Shown here one piece after another: positions 63,969 to 64,000 of a stretch of DNA of 64,000 nt (the first letter of the stretch is position 1; each line of letters opens with the position of its first letter). A program made the position numbers and the translations under genes. The notes under the pieces were generated by a model. It was not told where the DNA came from, searched no databases, and saw nothing but the letters and a program-made list of their open reading frames with translations. The DNA comes from an uncultured Granulosicoccaceae bacterium (lineage in GTDB: Bacteria; Pseudomonadota; Gammaproteobacteria; Granulosicoccales; Granulosicoccaceae). Location of the stretch: NCBI GenBank assembly GCA_938005265.1, contig CALLOA010000032.1:1-64000 (forward strand). Direction: 5' to 3'.

Positions 63969-64000
63969 TCAAGCTCATGTCGGATACCCCTTTCACTAAA

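Overview
The window looks like chromosomal DNA of a gammaproteobacterium. The syntenic run psi-subunit-like/rimI/prfC, the order avtA-rapA-xthA, an ATP-type pckA, bepA, ilvI-ilvH and pssA all point that way. The genus cannot be fixed from this sequence. The Gram-negative envelope is evident from four lipoproteins with C-terminal OmpA domains, several outer-membrane barrels and large secreted repeat proteins. No tRNA, rRNA, CRISPR array, transposase or integrase was recognised.

Bases 1-32159 are a dense cell-surface locus. After the tail of one secreted protein and a GcvA-like LysR regulator come an OmpA lipoprotein (O1), then four collinear genes, here called P1 to P4 (3255-19537). P1 carries lectin-like and SpaA/prealbumin-like domains. 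P2 carries twelve SpaA-like repeats of exactly 309 bp. P3 is a 1998-residue protein of DUF11-like, CshA-fibril-like and SdrB-like domains. P4 has a very large predicted outer-membrane beta-barrel. Next are OmpA lipoprotein O2 with two OmpA domains, a 1981-residue thrombospondin-type-3 (TSP3) calcium-repeat protein fused in frame to a further OmpA lipoprotein (O3), lipoprotein O4, and a GEVED/TSP3 protein with a C-terminal sorting tail.

The most striking feature is that a protein domain is cut at each of the three P gene boundaries, and the missing C-terminal piece reappears just after the signal peptide of the next protein. P1 and P2 each end inside a DUF11 domain, before its last two strands. 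Those strands begin mature P2 and P3. P3 ends inside an OmpA domain, and the last OmpA segment with its NRR motif begins mature P4. I infer an ordered surface chain P4(outer membrane)-P3-P2-P1(tip), joined by fold complementation across subunits and perhaps by isopeptide bonds. A second oddity is the O3 fusion, which has an internal GC...DP CTERM-like sorting segment followed at once by an internal lipoprotein signal, like a two-part polyprotein.

Bases 32160-64000 are mostly housekeeping: pckA; bepA (minus); ilvI-ilvH and pssA; the psi-like gene, rimI and prfC; a small outer-membrane protein; ferredoxin-NADP reductase; a BMP/nucleoside-type ABC importer (ATPase, two permeases, binding protein); an alpha/beta hydrolase and a secreted propeller-like protein. 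On the minus strand lie formyltransferase, polysaccharide deacetylase, avtA, rapA and xthA. The plus strand then ends with a photolyase, a DUF1223 protein and a small barrel-like protein. The accessory/novel signal is concentrated in the first half.
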